A stretch of 64,000 bases of DNA. Source: Brachypodium distachyon. Lineage: Eukaryota; Streptophyta; Magnoliopsida; Poales; Poaceae. Position 1 is the stretch's first letter. Each line of letters starts with the position of its first letter. The translations under genes were made by a program, and so were the position numbers. This document shows positions 60,069 to 64,000 of the stretch, piece after piece. The stretch covers positions 22,961,501 to 23,025,500 of the forward strand of contig NC_016131.3 in assembly GCF_000005505.3 (NCBI RefSeq). Direction: 5' to 3'. A model generated the notes under the pieces. It searched no databases and was not told the DNA's origin. It saw only the letters and a program-made list of their open reading frames with translations.

Positions 60069-62833
60069 TGCCAGGAAGTGGACCCATAGCCAAGAGACCA
60101 TATAAGATGGCTGTGGACGAGTTGAAAGAATTGAAGAAGCAGCTAACTGAACAGTTAGCGAAAGGGTTCATCCGCCCCAGTTCATCACCCTGGGGAGCAC
60201 CTGTCCTGTTTGTAGAAAAGAAGGACAAGAGCCAACGGATGTGCATTGACTATCGTTCACTCAACGAGGTGACGATAAAGAATAAGTATCCTTTACCCAT
60301 AATCAATGACCTATTCGACCAGTTGAAGGGAGCTCAAGTGTTCTCAAAGATCAATCTGCGATCAGGGTATTTTCAGCTGAAAATCCGAGAGATGGATATA
60401 CCCAAGACAGCATTCACCACTAGGTATGGACTGTATGAGTACACCGTGATGCCTTTTGGTTTGACCAATGCCCCTGCATACTTCATGAACATGATGAACA
60501 AGGTGTTCATGGAATTCTTGGATAAGTTTGTCGTAGTATTCATAGATGATATCTTGATCTATTCCCAGAGTAAGGAAGAGCATGAGCAGCATCTACGCAT
60601 GATTTTGGAAAAGTTGAGAGCGCATCAGCTGTACGCCAAATTCAGCAAGTGTGAATTTTGGTTATCAAAAGTCAGCTTTCTGGGACACATAGTGTCAGGA
60701 GCCGGAGTAGCCGTTGACCCAGCTAAGGTTGCAGCAGTTACAGAATGGGAGGCACCGAAGAACGTCGGAGAAGTCCGTAGTTTCCTTGGACTTGCTGGTT
60801 ACTATCGGAGATTCATTGAGAATTTCTCCAAAATAGCGAAACCCATGACAGAGCTTTTAAAGAAAGAGAAGAAGTTTGCCTGGAATGAATACTGTGAAGA
60901 AAGTTTCCAGGAATTGCAGAAAAGACTAGTGTCCGCACCCATCCTTGTTTTGCCTGACCTACAGGAGGATTTTCAAGTATACTGTGACGCCTCGCGTCAA
61001 GGATTGGGAGGAGTGTTAATGCAAGGAGGAAGAGTTGTAGCGTACGCTTCGCGACAACTAAAGAGCCACGAAGGCAACTATCCCACTCATGACTTGGAGT
61101 TAGCATCAATAGTGCACGCCTTGAAGACCTGGAGGCACTATCTGATGGGAAAGCACTGTGAGCTGTTTACTGACCACAAGAGTCTGAAGTACATTTTCAC
61201 TCAAAAGGAGTTGAATTTGAGGCAGAGAAGATGGTTAGAACTGATAAAAGACTACGACCTGAATTTACAATACCATCTAGGCAAGGCTAACGTCGTAGCA
61301 GATGCATTGAGCCGCAAGGGCTATGTAAATGGACTAACAGCTGGAGAGTTACCACCAGAGTTGTGCGAACAGTTCAAAGACCTCAGATTGGAAATAGTAC
61401 CGGAAGGTTATTTAGCCACCTTGGAAGTACAACCCACACTGCAAGATAAGATTAGAGAAGCACAAAAAGATGACTCAGAAATTAAGGAAATAAAGGAAAA
61501 TATGGTTATTGGAAAGGCCAAAGATTTTCGAGAAGACGACCAGGGTACCGTATGGTTCGGAAAACGCATTTGCGTACCGCAGGATCCAGGACTCAGAAAG
61601 TTGATTATGCAAGAAGCCCACGACTCACCGTATTCAATCCACCCTGGAAACACAAAGATGTACATGGACCTCAAGGAAATATTTTGGTGGTCCGGATTGA
61701 AGCGTGACATCGCAGAGTTCATTGCCTTGTGCGATGTGTGCAGCAGAGTTAAGGCAGAACACCAGAAGCCAGCAGGGTTACTGAGACCATTGCCTATACC
61801 GGACTGGAAATGGGATAAAGTCGGTATGGATTTTATCACCGGTCTACCAAGGACCAGATCAGGATATGATTCTATTTGGGTAGTGGTTGACCGTTTGACC
61901 AAGCTTGCCCACTTTATACCGGTAAAGACCACTTACACCAGCGCACAGTTAGCTAAACGCTACATGTCCAGAATAGTGTGTTTACACGGAGTACCCAAGG
62001 AAATAGTTTCAGACAGAGGTACCCAATTTACCTCAAGATTTTGGGGACAACTACATGAGTCTCTAGGAATGAGACTAGAATTCAGTACAGCCTTTCATCC
62101 GCAGACGGATGGACAGACCGAGAGAGTTAACCAGATCCTTGAAGATATGTTGAGAGCCTGCGCACTAGATTATGGGTCTAGTTGGGATGAAAATCTGCCG
62201 TATGCAGAATTCTCGTACAACAACAGCTTCCAAGCTAGCATTGGAATGTCACCGTTTGAAGCTTTGTATGGAAGGAAGTGCAGAACACCATTGTTATGGG
62301 ATGGTGTAGGAGATCGTACCCTATTCGGCCCAGATCTGATAAGGGATGCCGAGGAAAAGGTTAGGCTCATTCGAGACAGACTAAAAGTAGCTCAGTCGAG
62401 GCAGAAGAGCTATGCAGATTCCAAACGTAGGGAAGTTACCTATGAAGCTGAAGACAGAGCTTATCTCAGAGTTTCACCGATACGTGGTGTCAAGAGATTT
62501 GGTATAAAAGGGAAACTAGCACCCCGATTCATCGGACCTTTCAAGATATTGTCACGACAAGGAGAGGTAGCCTACAAGTTGGATTTGCCGGAAACCCTGT
62601 CCAATGTCCACACTGTCTTCCATGTATCGCAACTGAAGAAGTGTCACCCCGAGATGGCCGACACACCCCTGAGGGATACGATTCCACTTGAGGAAGTCCA
62701 GTTACAGAGTGACCTCACCTATGAGGAGAAACCAATCAGAATCTTGGACACAGATGAGAGACAAACCCGATCCAAGACCATCAGGTTCTGCAAGGTTCAG
62801 TGGGACCATCACACAGAAGAAGAAGCCACTTAG
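60069..62833 (+). pseudogene. Chromovirus E pol: RT, RNase H, integrase, truncated chromodomain
   Basis: Reverse transcriptase has [21 protein letters not shown] and [11 protein letters not shown] (about 60535-60560). RNase H has [11 protein letters not shown] and ends at LSRKGYVNG. Integrase has an HHCC finger ([12 protein letters not shown] to CDVCSRVK), and the DDE core has Asp in GMDFITGLP and SDRGTQF and Glu in DGQTERVNQ. The C-terminal GPF motif (FIGPFKIL) and start of a chromodomain ([24 protein letters not shown]) follow. A TAG at 62831-62833 stands where family members have Trp, removing the end of the chromodomain. No other stop or shift between 60069 and 62833. With 57024-58734 the frame would total about 1490 codons. 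Confidence 0.93.
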
Positions 62834-62910
62834 GAACGCGAAGATGATCTTCGAGAAGACCACCCACACCTCTTTGCTAGCCACACCGAATCTCGAGGAC
62901 GAGATTCATC

Positions 62911-62926
62911 TTAAGGGGGTTAGGTC
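62911..62926 (+). other. Polypurine tract of chromovirus E
   Basis: AAGGGGGTTAGG just before the 3' LTR, also present at 52170-52184 before the left LTR. Confidence 0.75.
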
Positions 62927-63514
62927 TGTAACATCCCAAAATTTCAAACCTTTACATGTGCATTGCATCCATGAGCATCATGCCACAATTGCATGTTTGA
63001 ATTCAAATTTGAATCACAAAAGGCTTTAAAAGATTTTGTTTACACCTAATTGAGCCTTGGATTTTCAAACCATTAAAGTTATATATAAGGGGTTTATTGC
63101 ACATATGAGCTATCCCATAATTTTGGGATAATTATTTGGAGTTGAAAACGTATTTTATTTAAATGTTTATATAGCCCTAAGGGCATTTATAGGGCAAATG
63201 TATTTTTATATATTTTATTTTGAAGAGAAACTACTTCCAAAAGTTGTATCATGGTAGAACAAGATTTTAAAAATTTTCTAGAATTCATTTGGACCAATTT
63301 GGAGTTCAAACTCAAAAGATATCAAAGAAATGGGAAAAACAGAAAAAGAAAAGGTCTAAAAGGAAAAAAAAAGGGGTAAACGGACCGGCCCGGCCGAATT
63401 GGGCCGAACCGGCCCAACTCCCCCGCGCGCCCGCGCCACCGACAGGTGGGGCCCACCTGTCGGGGTCGTCCCCTACCTCGGGCAGGCGCCCGAAATCGCG
63501 CCGCCGTCCCCGCG
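62927..63514 (+). repeat. 3' LTR of chromovirus E, truncated
   Basis: Starts TGTAACATCCC. It follows the 5' LTR to GCCGCCGTCCCCGCG (63514), lacking 40-odd bases of the GC-rich part before the palindrome (63439-63463), and then breaks off. Confidence 0.9.
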
Positions 63515-63526
63515 CCCCCGACCTCG

Positions 63527-64000
63527 GCTGGGCTGTGGCACGCGCGGGGGAGTTGGGCCGGTTCGGCCCAATTCGGCCGGGCCGGTCCGTTTACCCCTTT
63601 TTTTTTCTTTTAGACCTTTTCTTTTTCTGTTTTTCCCATTTCTTTGATATCTTTTGAGTTTGAACTCCAAATTGGTCCAAATAAATTCCAGAAAATTTGT
63701 AAAATCATGTTCTACCATGATACAACTTTTGGAAGTAGTTTCTCTTCAAAATAAAATATATACAAATACATTTGCCCTATAAATGCCTTTAGGGCTATAT
63801 ATCCATTTAAATAAAATACTTTTTCAACTCCAAATAATTATCCAAAAATTATGGGATAGCTCACATGTGCAATAAACCCCTTTTATATATAAACTTTAAT
63901 GGTTTGAAGATCCAAAGCTCAAATAGGTGTTAACAAAATCTTTTAAAGCCTTTTGAGATTCAAATTTAAATTCAAACATGCAATTGTGGCATGATGCTCA
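63527..64000 (-). repeat. Inverted copy of the chromovirus LTR
   Basis: From GGCTGGGCTGTGGCACGCGC onward this is the reverse complement of LTR bases equivalent to about 52230-52708, running towards the LTR start beyond the window edge. It keeps GCCACAGCCCAGCC, which the adjacent 3' LTR lacks, so it is a distinct copy. Together with 62927-63514 it forms a long inverted repeat with a spacer of about 12 bp plus unpaired arm sequence. Confidence 0.92.

Larger units (their letters stand above)
52185..63514 (+). mobile_element. Chromovirus E, long-LTR Gypsy element (RIRE8/Tekay-like)
   Basis: 5' LTR 52185-55376, primer site 55379-55392, extra ORF 55859-56731, gag-pol from 57024 to 62833 interrupted by an Angela-like solo LTR, polypurine tract 62911-62926 and a truncated 3' LTR from 62927. 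Order PR-RT-RH-INT with a C-terminal chromodomain remnant defines a chromovirus. LTRs over 3 kb and an ORF ahead of gag resemble RIRE3/RIRE8 of rice as I recall them. Confidence 0.92.

Overview
The window is nuclear DNA from a grass (Poaceae). The evidence is nested LTR retrotransposons with plant primer-binding sites (initiator-Met type TGGTATCAGAGC), Gypsy elements carrying antisense extra ORFs of a type described in grasses, a BARE/Angela-like solo LTR, a Stowaway MITE, 5'-truncated L1-type LINEs, a probable Pack-MULE, and GC-rich intron-bearing genes. I cannot name the species. Only two host-type genes are visible, in a small island at 19.8-22.7 kb. Most of the rest is transposon.

Layout. 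1-9383: a Ty1/copia element (Copia-1, minus strand) interrupted by a Gypsy element of Tat type (element A; its LTR and gag start lie at 1-1786) and by a 3.3 kb solo LTR of a long-LTR chromovirus (4945-8254). 9389-12655: low-information DNA holding a 5'-truncated LINE with a 13-bp target duplication and a diverged direct repeat. 12656-17878: a second, structurally complete but mutated copia element (Copia-2, minus strand) with a perfect 5-bp target duplication. 17909-19171: a Mutator-like element with TIRs of about 0.3 kb carrying a 4-coumarate-CoA ligase-like gene fragment. 19837-21039: an apparently intact RD19-type papain-like cysteine protease gene (minus, two exons). 21391-22694: an invertase/pectin-methylesterase inhibitor gene with a one-base frameshift and a tandem duplication of its 3' end. 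22.8-28.4 kb: a possible TIR element, a Stowaway MITE, and a LINE fragment that itself carries a SINE.

28.4-52.1 kb: a nest of Tat-type Gypsy elements. Element D holds an antisense multi-exon extra ORF. Element C (minus, 13.6 kb) is inserted in D, and C in turn contains a second 3.3 kb chromovirus solo LTR (39554-42885). Element B (plus) is internally deleted and shares its left LTR with the tail of D. 52.1-64.0 kb: chromovirus E (RIRE8/Tekay-like by architecture), with LTRs of about 3.2 kb, an extra ORF ahead of gag, a gag-pol ORF split by an Angela-like solo LTR, and a 3' LTR that ends in an inverted copy of the same LTR.

Main points for follow-up: (i) all three complete copies of the chromovirus LTR carry aligned splice-site-like signals around an exactly 60-nt block with a GC-AG type donor, suggesting a spliced leader; (ii) three Tat elements each carry an antisense ORF with its own TATA-like box 110-140 bp upstream; (iii) element C has an open reading frame fusing reverse transcriptase directly to integrase without RNase H; (iv) a Pack-MULE has captured an exon plus splice donor of an acyl-CoA ligase gene; (v) a SINE inside a LINE whose removal restores the reading frame exactly.
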